Below, piece by piece: positions 50,837 to 59,696 of a DNA stretch of 64,000 bases. The stretch lies in contig JADJWO010000001.1 in the NCBI GenBank assembly GCA_016716325.1, positions 2,046,001-2,110,000 of the forward strand. Direction: 5' to 3'. Position 1 is the stretch's first letter. Each line of letters begins with the position of its first letter. The stretch is from Nitrosomonadales bacterium. Its GTDB lineage: Bacteria; Pseudomonadota; Gammaproteobacteria; Burkholderiales; Gallionellaceae. The position numbers and the translations under genes are program-made. The notes under the pieces are model-generated. The model had not been told where the DNA came from. It made no database searches and saw only the letters and a list, made by a program, of their open reading frames with translations.

Positions 50837-52288
50837 ATGTTAAAAATCTACAACACCCTCGCCCGCGACAAGCAGGACTTCAAGCCCATCACACCGAATA
50901 CCGTGCGCATGTATGTGTGCGGCATGACGGTGTACGACTTTTGCCATCTCGGCCATGCACGGGTGATGGTGGTGTTCGACATGGTGTATCGCTGGTTGAA
51001 GGCCAGCGGTTACGACGTGACCTACGTGCGCAACATCACCGACATCGACGACAAGATCATCAAGCGCGCGGCAGAGAACAAGGAATCCATCCACACGTTG
51101 ACGCAGCGTTTCATCGACGCGATGCATGAAGATGCCGATGCACTGGGCATTCAGCGCCCGGACCACGAGCCGCGCGCCACACAGTTCATCCCGCAGATGC
51201 TGGCGATGATCGAAGCGCTGGAAAAGAACGGGCTCGCCTATCAGGCGGCGGACGGCGACGTGAACTATGCGGTGCGCAAGTTCGGCGGCTATGGCAAGCT
51301 TTCCGGCAAGTCGCTCGAAGACCTGCGCGCTGGTGAACGGGTGGAAGTGACTTCTGAGAAGCACGACCCGCTCGACTTCGTGCTGTGGAAGGGTGCCAAG
51401 GACAGTGAAGCGGATGAGGTGAAATGGGATTCCAAGTGGGGCAAGGGCCGCCCCGGCTGGCACATCGAATGTTCGGCGATGGGTTCCGAGCTGTTGGGCA
51501 AGCACTTCGATATCCACGGCGGCGGCGCCGACCTGCAGTTCCCGCACCACGAGAACGAGATCGCGCAGAGCGAAGGCGCACATCAGTGCCAGTTCGTGAA
51601 CTACTGGATGCACAACGGCTTCGTGCGCGTGGACGAGGAAAAGATGTCCAAGAGCCTCGGCAACTTCTTCACCATCCGCGAAGTGTTGAAGAAATATGAC
51701 GCGGAAGTCGTGCGCTTCTTCATCCTGCGCGCGCACTACCGCAGCCCGCTGAACTATTCCGATGTGCATCTGGACGATGCAAAGGGTGCGTTGACCAGGC
51801 TTTATACGGCGCTAAAAACCGTTCCCTCTCCCTCAGTCCCTCTCCCACAAGTGGGAGAGGGAAGTCAACTCCCCTCTCCCGTGAACGGGAGAGGGGGTGG
51901 GGGAGAGGGTGTCGTTGATTGGAACGAGCCTCACGCCCAGCGTTTCAAAGCCGCCATGGACGACGACTTCAACACGCCGGAAGCGGTCGCCGCGCTGTTT
52001 GATCTTGCCAATGAGGTGAACCGTACCCAGTCAGCACAAGCGGCCGCACAGTTGAAAACGCTGGGCGGTGTGCTGGGGCTGCTGCAGCGCGATGCGCAGG
52101 AGTTCCTGCAAGGCGGGGCGACAGAAGGAGGTCTGGATGATGCGGCCATCGATGCACAGATCGAAGCTCGCATCGCCGCCAAGCAGGCCAGGAACTTCGC
52201 CGAGGCCGACCGTATCAGGAAGGAATTGCTGGATGCGGGCATCGTGCTGGAAGACACGCCGCAGGGCACGGCCTGGCGCAGGGCTTAG
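50837..52288 (+). CDS. cysS: Cysteinyl-tRNA synthetase with an in-frame repeat insertion
   Basis: Charges tRNA-Cys. The 483-residue product has zinc-binding MYVCGMTVYDFCHLGHARV (HIGH = HLGH), GWHIECSAMG and the HHENEIAQSE site, KMSKSLGN near 267, and a C-terminal DALR/anticodon domain. The expected length is about 455. Residues 330-358 (29 aa) are a low-complexity Pro/Gly insert (PSPSVPLPQVGEG and PSPVNGRGGGGEG). It is translated from a palindromic repeat between LYTALKTV and VVDWNEPH. Both flanks remain in frame, so the protein is plausibly functional. Its end overlaps the pseudopilin gene convergently by 4 bases. Confidence 0.96.
   Translation: MLKIYNTLARDKQDFKPITPNTVRMYVCGMTVYDFCHLGHARVMVVFDMVYRWLKASGYDVTYVRNITDIDDKIIKRAAENKESIHTLTQRFIDAMHEDADALGIQRPDHEPRATQFIPQMLAMIEALEKNGLAYQAADGDVNYAVRKFGGYGKLSGKSLEDLRAGERVEVTSEKHDPLDFVLWKGAKDSEADEVKWDSKWGKGRPGWHIECSAMGSELLGKHFDIHGGGADLQFPHHENEIAQSEGAHQCQFVNYWMHNGFVRVDEEKMSKSLGNFFTIREVLKKYDAEVVRFFILRAHYRSPLNYSDVHLDDAKGALTRLYTALKTVPSPSVPLPQVGEGSQLPSPVNGRGGGGEGVVDWNEPHAQRFKAAMDDDFNTPEAVAALFDLANEVNRTQSAQAAAQLKTLGGVLGLLQRDAQEFLQGGATEGGLDDAAIDAQIEARIAAKQARNFAEADRIRKELLDAGIVLEDTPQGTAWRRA
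51824..51910. repeat. Paired REP-like palindromic element inserted inside cysS
   Basis: Two perfect hairpins occur: CCCTCTCCCAC-AA-GTGGGAGAGGG, then CCCCTCTCCCGT-GA-ACGGGAGAGGGG. They are bracketed by an outer inverted pair (CCCTCTCCCTCAG at the left, GTGGGGGAGAGGG at the right, 11 of 13 matching). So two units face each other with the outer arms outside and the hairpins inside, the opposite order to the element in mutM. Exactly 87 bases, that is 29 codons, are added. Confidence 0.9.
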
Positions 52289-53088
52289 GGCAGTTTGCCG
52301 GCACTCACCGTGCGGCCGATCAGAATGTTGCCGGTAATCCAAACCGGCTGGTCATCGAAATCGCTGGTGGTACTGCGACTTACGAAGATGCTGTCGTTGT
52401 CAGCGTTTTCCGCTTCATCGCCGGCCGCACCTGAAAGTTTGCTGCCATCAGTGAGGTAGGCGCCATAGCCGTTTTTGCCATGCGAGACGATGATGGCCGG
52501 CACGTCCGCCACGACGGTCGTACCCCCTGACGCTGCAGAAAACACATCCGGCACGCCGGGCGAACACAGGGCAAAACTGCTTGACGTGGGTGTGGGGCTG
52601 GGAGTGCATCCCGAACCAAAGGTGCTGGCGCCGAACTTATCGGCAAAATGGGCTGCGACCCGGTAGGTGTAACGCCGGCCCCATCCATCCGTTTCATTTA
52701 ATCCCAGCGTTACCCAGGGCAACACACCGGTCACGCTGGTTTCAGTGCATGCGGTGGAGCCGACTTGTGCCACGGTCGAACCGGAAGAGGCGCAGGCGCA
52801 GGTGTTGCTGGCGAGGGTTTCTTCGCCCGCCCCGGCCGCCCCGGTCGCCAACGTTGCCTGTGCGGGGCAGGGCAGGCGTCCGTTGATCATGGCAAAGCCG
52901 ATCAACGCGCCCTTGACTTCTTCCAGACTTCGCTGCGTTTCCGAGATGCCTTTTTGTTCCATTTGTGCGTTGAGTGGAACCAGCAGTCCACCCAACAATA
53001 GCCCGACGATCATCAGCACCATCGCCAGTTCGATCAGCGTAAAGCCGGAGTCCGATTTTTTCACTGTGGGCCTTTGCGATCCAGTCAT
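52285..53088 (-). CDS. Type IV pseudopilin with LPCP/LPW/DGWG module
   Basis: A 267-residue prepilin-like protein. After a 14-residue leader comes the cleavage/methylation site G|FTLIELAMVLMIVG, then a helix with EVKGALIGFAMINGRLPCPAQ. Cys-rich stretches (CACASS, STACTE), GVLPWVTLGLNETDGWGRRYTYRV and a Ser/Thr-rich end follow. The GFTLIEL leader places it in the TFP/type II secretion pilin family, processed by prepilin peptidase. It lies at the end of the msh-like cluster. The ATG at 53088 is chosen; the frame is open further upstream into the previous gene, with no stop between them. Confidence 0.8.
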   Translation of the reverse strand: MTGSQRPTVKKSDSGFTLIELAMVLMIVGLLLGGLLVPLNAQMEQKGISETQRSLEEVKGALIGFAMINGRLPCPAQATLATGAAGAGEETLASNTCACASSGSTVAQVGSTACTETSVTGVLPWVTLGLNETDGWGRRYTYRVAAHFADKFGASTFGSGCTPSPTPTSSSFALCSPGVPDVFSAASGGTTVVADVPAIIVSHGKNGYGAYLTDGSKLSGAAGDEAENADNDSIFVSRSTTSDFDDQPVWITGNILIGRTVSAGKLP

Positions 53089-54293
53089 GTTAAGGCTTCC
53101 ATGTGATGATGATGAACGCCAGTAAAGCCGATCCCGGTCTGGGGCTTGCGAGCCGGGAGTGACATAAAGGTCGTCGTTATTGTCTTTGTTTTCGGAATCT
53201 TCCAGATAATTAGACAGAGTGCCTAACTCCGATGAGGTCGTTCGTTGTTGCGAATTAAAGGGCGTGCCCGGCATGAAGAACAGGGCGCGTACCCCGTTGG
53301 CGCCATCCACGCTCAGCGTGTTGTTGCTGTCGGGGTCTTCCGTGTAGTCCTCCGCAACGCTGTAGTAGATCAGCGCATACCACTCGTTGTCGAAGAACCA
53401 TTGAGGGAGGCTGCCCGCGACCCAGTCGGGTGCATCGCCTGCAGACGCATCGTCGGGCAACCATCCCCGGTTTTGCCCATCGTTGGCCTTGTAATCGTAG
53501 GGTAAGGAGCCTGTGGCTAAGCTGTCTGCCCATGGATAGTAGCCGTTGGCCGAGTAGTAATCGTCAAGCGCCTTTTTCACGACACCGGCCACCCGTTGTT
53601 CAACCAAAGGCGTCAGATTTTGGGTGGTGATGAAGAGGAGTTGGTCATTGAACGTGTCGGATGTTGTGCCGGCAATGAACGGGCCGCTGGCGGAAGCATT
53701 GTTCCGGCTGTTGGCGGTGTCCAGGTAGTTTGCCGCATCGTTCTGTTGGGCAACCGTGTTTCGTGTCTGCGAGCCAAGGGGGCGGCCCGGTGAAAATATC
53801 ACTGCAACTGCGCTGTAACCACTCTGTGTTTGCAGAGACGTGCCATCGGCGTTGTATACCAACAGAGTTCCCTTGGTGTTGCTGTTGAGCGGTTGAGCCG
53901 AATTGTCATCGCGAAAAGCAGGTGACAGCGCATACCATAACCGCTCGCCGTGCCATCGCGCAGGTCCTGCAGCTTCAGGGTGCGCCAAGGGAGCCTACCT
54001 ATATAGCTGGGGCAATTATTTCCACTAAACATTTCGGCAGAACCATCATCGTCCGTGTCAGGGCAAGGCAGGCTGCCCGGCATGTTGTCATCGCTAACCG
54101 CGCGACCAAGCAGCGCATCCTTGGCTTGAGCCAATGCTGTGGCAGTGGCCATTTGGCGCTTGGTATTGAGGTCGGTCGCACTAAGGGACTTGACCAGTAC
54201 GACCGTTAAACCCAACACCAGCACGATCAACAGCATCATCAGTGCCGCGCCGCGCTGGGCTGATCTGGCTGGATGTCGATGTTGCAGGCGCAT
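53089..54293 (-). CDS. PilX-like pseudopilin with an apparent frameshift
   Basis: Starts MRLQHRHPARSAQRG|AALMMLLIVLVLG, a class III prepilin-type leader of the PilX/GspK kind. It has the same module as its neighbour: AKDALLGRAV, GSLPCPDTDDDG, GRLPWRTLKLQDLRDGT. The frame breaks at 53948-53950, where one G seems missing (ACGG instead of ACGGG). The next frame continues GERLWYALSPAFRDDN and runs about 290 codons through ...RDRLYW, then straight into the downstream gene with no stop. Its true end is therefore unresolved. About 400 residues if restored. Confidence 0.65.
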
Positions 54294-54300
54294 GGAGAGA

Positions 54301-54657
54301 TTATGGCTCTGTAGATGCCGGATTCAGCAACACTTTTTCGCCGACCTTGATCCGGACCGGTTGCGACTGTCCCGGTATGTCGACCGGAAGACTACCCGGC
54401 GAGTTGTCATCGCTCTTGCCGGCCAGTTGCGGTACGTTGTTGATCCATACGGTGCGCTCGCCGCCGTGCCTTTGCACGATACCGGTCACCGACAGTACGC
54501 GGTTGTTATCGCCAGGATTGGTGTTCTGTAATTTGCCATCGTCCATTTGCGCGCGCTGTTGGGGCGTGAAGAAAAGCCTGCCCACATCGTCGGCTCGCGA
54601 TGGGTTCGCGACGGCGAGCAATGCGATAGCAGAAACAATCAACGGAGTTTTCTTCAT
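54301..54657 (-). CDS. mshK: MSHA biogenesis protein MshK-like
   Basis: A 118-residue exported protein with signal peptide 1-22 (ending SRADD). The remaining small domain (TGIVQRHGGERTVWINN, IKVGEKVLLNP) is like the periplasmic HR-domain of MshK/PilP/GspC-type proteins that link the inner-membrane ring to the secretin. The ATG at 54657 overlaps the mshJ-like stop by ATGA. Named from size, position and domain shape; sequence identity is weak. Confidence 0.65.
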   Translation of the reverse strand: MKKTPLIVSAIALLAVANPSRADDVGRLFFTPQQRAQMDDGKLQNTNPGDNNRVLSVTGIVQRHGGERTVWINNVPQLAGKSDDNSPGSLPVDIPGQSQPVRIKVGEKVLLNPASTEP

Positions 54658-55277
54658 TGCGGGTCGTTCCTGTTCTTCAATGTGATCCAGCCACCGTGGC
54701 ATTCTGCAGTAAGGTTTTTCAAAGTGTCAGCAGGGGCGGCGGTTCCGTCTTCGGCTACACCGGTGCGCAGCAGTTTACATCCTTCCAGTTGGTACCAGCC
54801 TTTGATCTGGCTGCGTAGCGCGGTGAGGAAGGCCATCAGTTGTCCCTCGTGCAGCAGATCGAATTGCAGTTTCATTTCGCTGTAGCGGATGTCGAAGTTG
54901 CCGCTGTCGAAGGGTGGTTGCGGTATATAGGCCTTTTGCGGCGCGATGGTATAGCGGAAATCGGTCACCAGATTTTGCTGGCGAAGATTCTTCAGTCCTT
55001 CCATCCAGTCAAGCCGCTGATCGTCGCCGATGACTTTGTATTGCTGCAACATGGCGTATTCATCCGCGTAGACAGTCATATTTTCCTGGTCGTCACGTGC
55101 GGAGGTCAAACTATTGCGTGCCTGCTTGACTTGGTTCTGTGCGTTGCGGAGGTTCTTTTGCGACTCGTCGGCATATTGTCCGCTGCCATACAGAAGGACC
55201 GCGCTAAGCAGCACGGATAAGCCCATCGCCAGCAGGCTCCAGCGCAGTATCGGCAGATCCGATTTAGAGAACATCAT
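54654..55277 (-). CDS. mshJ: MSHA biogenesis protein MshJ-like (PilO/GspM type)
   Basis: A 207-residue inner-membrane protein with one helix (about 13-31), a coiled-coil-like stretch (about 35-75) and a small C-terminal ferredoxin-like domain (DIRYSEMKLQFDLLHEGQLMAFLTAL). This layout is that of PilO/GspM/MshJ, which builds the alignment platform with PilN and PilP. It lies between the mshI- and mshK-like genes, as in known msh operons. Confidence 0.75.
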   Translation of the reverse strand: MMFSKSDLPILRWSLLAMGLSVLLSAVLLYGSGQYADESQKNLRNAQNQVKQARNSLTSARDDQENMTVYADEYAMLQQYKVIGDDQRLDWMEGLKNLRQQNLVTDFRYTIAPQKAYIPQPPFDSGNFDIRYSEMKLQFDLLHEGQLMAFLTALRSQIKGWYQLEGCKLLRTGVAEDGTAAPADTLKNLTAECHGGWITLKNRNDPQ

Positions 55278-55290
55278 GGCATGATCCTCT

Positions 55291-56784
55291 TCACGCGGGC
55301 GGTCTCCGCGAAAGTTTCAGGGAAAATTCTAGCGTATTCATGTTCGTCATCCGTTGATCGGTGATGTTGCCCTTCGGGCTGACATCGAGCGGTTCGCTCA
55401 GCATTGTTACCTGATATCCTTGCGCGGTCAGATCGTTCCGGAAGTGTTCCAGATAGCCCAATGCGGCACGGTACTCGGTGTCGAAGCCGACCAGACGAGC
55501 TTTGAGGGTGATGACTTGGGCGGGAACACCAGCAAGCGTATTTTCCGCAACAGGTTCATCAGGATCCATTTCCCAGGCAAGTTCGTTGAGTTCGATTTTC
55601 GGATGGCGTTCAAGCGCTGAGCTGACCGGTTCAAGTACGTTGCGCGGCAGTGGTTTGTAATCATCCAAGTTGCGCATCACGGATACCACTGCCTTCATGT
55701 CCGAAGCGGGCGCGTGGGTGTTGGGGAAGGAAAGCGTGATCTGCTGCGCTTCGCGCTGGATGCGTTGCGCCTGAGCTGTGAGGGAATCCGCTTCGCTCAC
55801 GTCCCCGATGCTTTGCCAGACATCTGCCGCACTCCACGCCAGACTGCCAAACAGTATTGCGCCGGCAGTCCAGCCGAGCGCGAGGCGCAATTGCCGTACA
55901 GTGTTGTAGTGGGTGTGTTCGGCATTGGCATAATTTATTTGGGGCGGCTTTGCCATCAGATAATGCAGGAATATCTGGCTGGCATCCGAGTCCGTACAGC
56001 GATGATCGATCTTGAGTTGCCCGGCGAGTTCTGCAATGTCGGTAAAGTCGTACCGCATGTCTCCACTCTTGGGCAGTTCCGTCTTCAGTTCGACCCTATC
56101 GTCGTTATGGCACAGGATGCGCACATCAAGAGTCTGGCCCGTGGGTAACAGGCTCAGGCTTTTCAGGTATTGGTAAGTGCGGGTGAGTTCAGTGACCACG
56201 GCTTGCTGGAACGACAGTCCGGCATGAACGGGCGACAGGCGCGATATCTGCAAACGATGTCCGCTGAAGTAGGTCTGACGCAGTCCGGAGAATTTTTCCC
56301 AGGAGATCAGCAGCAGGTGATTGGAGGGATGATCCTTGATCAGCGGCGTACTGATCTGCGGAACGGAATAGATACCTACCAGCGGGATTTTCTGCGTCTG
56401 CAGGACTTCCACCCAGGGCAAGACAAGCGCGGGATTGGTGAGCGCCGAGAACAGCATGTCGTCGTCGCGGCGCCCGGTCTTCTGTCTTTGTAACAGTGTC
56501 GCCTGACGGAAAGGCGTGCCACGGTAGAACTGCTCGAATTTGCGTTGCAAGAGCGCGGTTCGGGTTCCACCGATCAGGTGCGGTACGCTTTCATGGCGAA
56601 AATCTTCTTCAATCAGATCGACCAGCAGATAGGCGGGGCACTTCGCCGCTTTCAGGAACGAAGCGAAGTTATCGCGGCCTTCTTCGGAGTCGGTGAATAC
56701 GCGCTGAGCGGCGATCTTGCCGTGCACCATGTGCTGTGCATTCAGGCGGTCGGCACTCAGTTGCAGTAGCAGGCATTGTTTCAT
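55291..56784 (-). CDS. mshI: MSHA biogenesis protein MshI-like (PilM-PilN type)
   Basis: A 497-residue protein. Its N-terminal 280 residues look like the actin-fold PilM/GspL domain. One transmembrane helix follows (about 305-325, LALGWTAGAILFGSLAW), then a PilN/GspL-like periplasmic part including ELAWEMDPDEPV and YLEHFRNDLTAQGYQV. It combines what PilM and PilN do in the other type IV pilus system, as MshI does. The start overlaps the mshG stop by ATGA. Confidence 0.78.
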   Translation of the reverse strand: MKQCLLLQLSADRLNAQHMVHGKIAAQRVFTDSEEGRDNFASFLKAAKCPAYLLVDLIEEDFRHESVPHLIGGTRTALLQRKFEQFYRGTPFRQATLLQRQKTGRRDDDMLFSALTNPALVLPWVEVLQTQKIPLVGIYSVPQISTPLIKDHPSNHLLLISWEKFSGLRQTYFSGHRLQISRLSPVHAGLSFQQAVVTELTRTYQYLKSLSLLPTGQTLDVRILCHNDDRVELKTELPKSGDMRYDFTDIAELAGQLKIDHRCTDSDASQIFLHYLMAKPPQINYANAEHTHYNTVRQLRLALGWTAGAILFGSLAWSAADVWQSIGDVSEADSLTAQAQRIQREAQQITLSFPNTHAPASDMKAVVSVMRNLDDYKPLPRNVLEPVSSALERHPKIELNELAWEMDPDEPVAENTLAGVPAQVITLKARLVGFDTEYRAALGYLEHFRNDLTAQGYQVTMLSEPLDVSPKGNITDQRMTNMNTLEFSLKLSRRPPA

Positions 56785-57986
56785 CAGAGTTGCACCTTTC
56801 CGATGATGTCGTAGATCGGTGAGAGTACCGACAGCATCACCCAGCCGAGCAGCGCGCCGAGAATGATGGTCATGGTTGGTTCGATCATGACTTGTACTTT
56901 CTGGATGGAGTCTTTTACGTCGCGATCATAAAAATAGCTGACATTGAGCAAAGCCTTGTCCAGCGAACCGGTGGCTTCGCCCACTTTGAGCATGCGTATC
57001 ACCAGTGGCGGGAACATACCGGTTTCCTGAAAGCTCTGGGTAAGGTTCTTTCCGGACTCGATCTCGTGTCTGACATCGTCCAGGCTCTTGACGACCGCGA
57101 GATTGTTGACGACGTCACGCGAATTGGCGATGCAATCCAGTATGGTGATGCCGGAGCCGTACATCATCGCAAACGTGTTGGCAAACCGCGCCAGAATGAT
57201 CTTGCGCAGGATCGGGCCGGTCACCCACATGTTCAGTTTAAGCATGTCGAACCTGTAACGCATTTCCGGGCTGGACGAAATGATCAGGACGGTGACAATA
57301 GGCAGGACGATGGGCAGCGCGATCAGCACATACCAGTAATCCACGAAGAACGCCGAGGTGGCCAGCAGGATGCGCGTCTGAATGGGGATCTCCATCCCCA
57401 TGCCCTTGATGAAGCTGACCAGTTGCGGTACCAGATAGATCATCAGGAAGAAGGTGATCGCCACCACGATGGTACCGACGAAAGCGGGGTACATCATGAT
57501 GGTCTTGGTGTGCGAGGCCATTTCATCCTGCCACTTCAGCGACTCGGTGATGTGCTCGAACACTTGCGGCAGATGCGCGCTTTCCTCGCCTGCATGGATC
57601 AGGCTGATGAAGATCTTGTCGAATGCATCGGGATGTTCCGCCATCGCCTGCGAGAGTTTCTTGCCCCCTTCTATGGACTCGACCAGGCTGGCGACGATCT
57701 CGCGGAAACGCGGGTCGTTCATCGTGTCGCGCAGATCGGCCAGACTTTCCAGCATCGGGACGCCAGCGCCGGAAAGCTGCCCGAGATTGAAAAAGAAGGT
57801 GATCAGTTCGGTGCGCTTGATTTTGCCGCGCCCCCACCTTGCCCTGCCGCTGTCCACCTTGGCGTCGATCAGGTCCATTCCGCCCCGTTTCAGGCGCATC
57901 TCGAGGTCTATCAGGTTGGCCGCATCCTGCAGGCCCTTGCTGGCTTTGCCTTGTGCGTTGATGGCGCGGTAGGAGTAGAGGGCCAT
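56784..57986 (-). CDS. mshG: MshG/GspF-type inner-membrane platform protein
   Basis: Polytopic platform protein of type IV pilus and type II secretion machines. The 400-residue product has two repeated T2SF domains (about 65-190 and 270-390), with helices around 170-190, 215-240 and 370-395. Motifs include FFFNLGQLSGAGVPMLESL and FANTFAMMYGSGITILDC, and the start MALYSYRAINAQGKASKG is typical. It follows mshE after 2 bases and overlaps the mshI-like start. Confidence 0.95.
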   Translation of the reverse strand: MALYSYRAINAQGKASKGLQDAANLIDLEMRLKRGGMDLIDAKVDSGRARWGRGKIKRTELITFFFNLGQLSGAGVPMLESLADLRDTMNDPRFREIVASLVESIEGGKKLSQAMAEHPDAFDKIFISLIHAGEESAHLPQVFEHITESLKWQDEMASHTKTIMMYPAFVGTIVVAITFFLMIYLVPQLVSFIKGMGMEIPIQTRILLATSAFFVDYWYVLIALPIVLPIVTVLIISSSPEMRYRFDMLKLNMWVTGPILRKIILARFANTFAMMYGSGITILDCIANSRDVVNNLAVVKSLDDVRHEIESGKNLTQSFQETGMFPPLVIRMLKVGEATGSLDKALLNVSYFYDRDVKDSIQKVQVMIEPTMTIILGALLGWVMLSVLSPIYDIIGKVQL

Positions 57987-57988
57987 CG

Positions 57989-59689
57989 TTACAGCCTGTC
58001 GCTGAGATCGACCACGCGGCTGACTTCCGCCAGGGAGGTGATGCCTTGCAGGATGCGCCGGATGCCGTCCATCGCCAACGGCCGGAATCCCTTGGCAAGA
58101 GCGGCTTCCCTGATTTGCCGGGTACTGGCGCGGCGCGAGACGAGATCGTCCAGATCATGATCCATCTTGAGCAGTTCCATCAGGGCCATGCGTCCCCTGT
58201 AACCCTGATGGTTGCAGGCCTCGCAGCCGGCGGCGCGATACAGCGTGATGTCCCGGTCGACTGGAATGCCCAGCAGTTTGCGTTCCAGTGCGTCGGGTGC
58301 GTAAGGATATTTGCACTCCTTGCACAGTACTCGCACCAGCCGTTGCGCGACGATACCGATGATGTTGCCCGCCATGATGTCCGGCAGGATGCCGATGTCG
58401 AGCAGGCGCGGGACCGCGCCGATGGCCGAGTTGGTATGCAGCGTCGAATACACCTGATGGCCGGTCATTGCGGCGCGAAACGCCATTTCTGCCGTCGGGT
58501 GGTCGCGGATCTCGCCGACCAGGATGATATCCGGGTCCTGGCGCATCATGGAGCGGATGCCGTTGGCGAAATCCAGTTTGACGGCTTCGTTGATGGAGGT
58601 CTGGCGGATCAGCGAAATGGGATATTCGACCGGGTCCTCCAGGGTCATGATGTTGACCGACTCCGTGTTGACGTGGTTCAGCACGGAATATAGCGTGGTG
58701 GTCTTGCCGCTGCCGGTCGGACCGGTGACCAGCACGATACCTTCCGGCTTGGCGATGATCATCTTGAGCATGTTGAGCGCGGCTTCGTCCAGGCCGATCT
58801 GGTCGAGCGGCACGATGCCTTTTTGCCGGTCCAGGATACGCAGCACCAGGTTTTCGCCATGCGACGTGGGATGCGAAGCCACGCGGAAGTCGATCGGACG
58901 GCCGGACAGACGCAACGAGATGCGGCCGTCCTGCGGCGCGCGCGTTTCGGCGATGTTCATGCCGCTCATCACCTTCATGCGCACCACCATGGCCGGCCAG
59001 AAGCTCTTGTGCAGGCTGCGCACCTGGCGCAGTACGCCGTCGATGCGGTAGCGGATGCGCAGGAAGCTGCTTTCCGGTTCGAAGTGGATATCGGAAACGC
59101 CGCGCTGCACCGCCTCGGTGAGCAGCGCGTCGATCAGGCGCACCACCGGCTGGCTGAATTCGTTCACGCCGCTTTGCAGCCCCTGGTATTCCATCTCGCC
59201 CGGTTCGATCTCGTGCAGGATGCCGTCGATGGAGAGCTCGAAGCCGTAATACTGGTCGATCGCACGCAGGATGTCGGATTCGCTGGCGAGTTGCGTGATC
59301 AGGCGGTATTCGTCCTTGAGCAGGGCGCGCACCTGATCCAGCGCGATGATGTTGTCGGGGTCAGCCACCGCCAGGGTAAGGATGCGTCCAGCCTGGTCGA
59401 CCGACAGCGGCAGCAACTGGTAGCGGCGCGCGATATCCTTGGGGATGCACGCCAGCGCCGCCGGGTCGATGATGATGGAGGCGAGGTCTACGCTCTCTTG
59501 CCCGAGGTTTTCCGACAGGACGTCGCGGATGGTCGCTTCCGACAGGAAGCCCAGCCCGACCAGCAGGCGGCCGAGCGGCTGGTGCGACTTGGTCTGCTCC
59601 TGCAGTGCGATGCGCAACTGGTCTTCACTGATGACGCCCTTGTTGACCAGTATGTGTCCCAGTGGCTGTTGGAGTTGGTTTCCCTGCAT
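57989..59689 (-). CDS. mshE: MshE/GspE-type pilus extension ATPase
   Basis: Hexameric ATPase that powers pilus assembly. The 566-residue product has an N-terminal MshEN-like region with two repeats (PLGHILVNKGVISEDQLRIAL and PLGRLLVGLGFLSEATIRDVL), which in Vibrio MshE bind cyclic di-GMP. Then come Walker A GPTGSGKTT near 320, Asp-box DPVEYP, Walker B DIILVGEIRD, the His-box TGHQVYSTLHTN, and the CKEC/CEAC tetra-Cys zinc site near 460-500. The usual Arg before LG in the c-di-GMP repeats is replaced by Pro, so ligand binding is uncertain. It lies after mshN and before mshG. Confidence 0.95.
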   Translation of the reverse strand: MQGNQLQQPLGHILVNKGVISEDQLRIALQEQTKSHQPLGRLLVGLGFLSEATIRDVLSENLGQESVDLASIIIDPAALACIPKDIARRYQLLPLSVDQAGRILTLAVADPDNIIALDQVRALLKDEYRLITQLASESDILRAIDQYYGFELSIDGILHEIEPGEMEYQGLQSGVNEFSQPVVRLIDALLTEAVQRGVSDIHFEPESSFLRIRYRIDGVLRQVRSLHKSFWPAMVVRMKVMSGMNIAETRAPQDGRISLRLSGRPIDFRVASHPTSHGENLVLRILDRQKGIVPLDQIGLDEAALNMLKMIIAKPEGIVLVTGPTGSGKTTTLYSVLNHVNTESVNIMTLEDPVEYPISLIRQTSINEAVKLDFANGIRSMMRQDPDIILVGEIRDHPTAEMAFRAAMTGHQVYSTLHTNSAIGAVPRLLDIGILPDIMAGNIIGIVAQRLVRVLCKECKYPYAPDALERKLLGIPVDRDITLYRAAGCEACNHQGYRGRMALMELLKMDHDLDDLVSRRASTRQIREAALAKGFRPLAMDGIRRILQGITSLAEVSRVVDLSDRL

Positions 59690-59696
59690 ATCGTGA

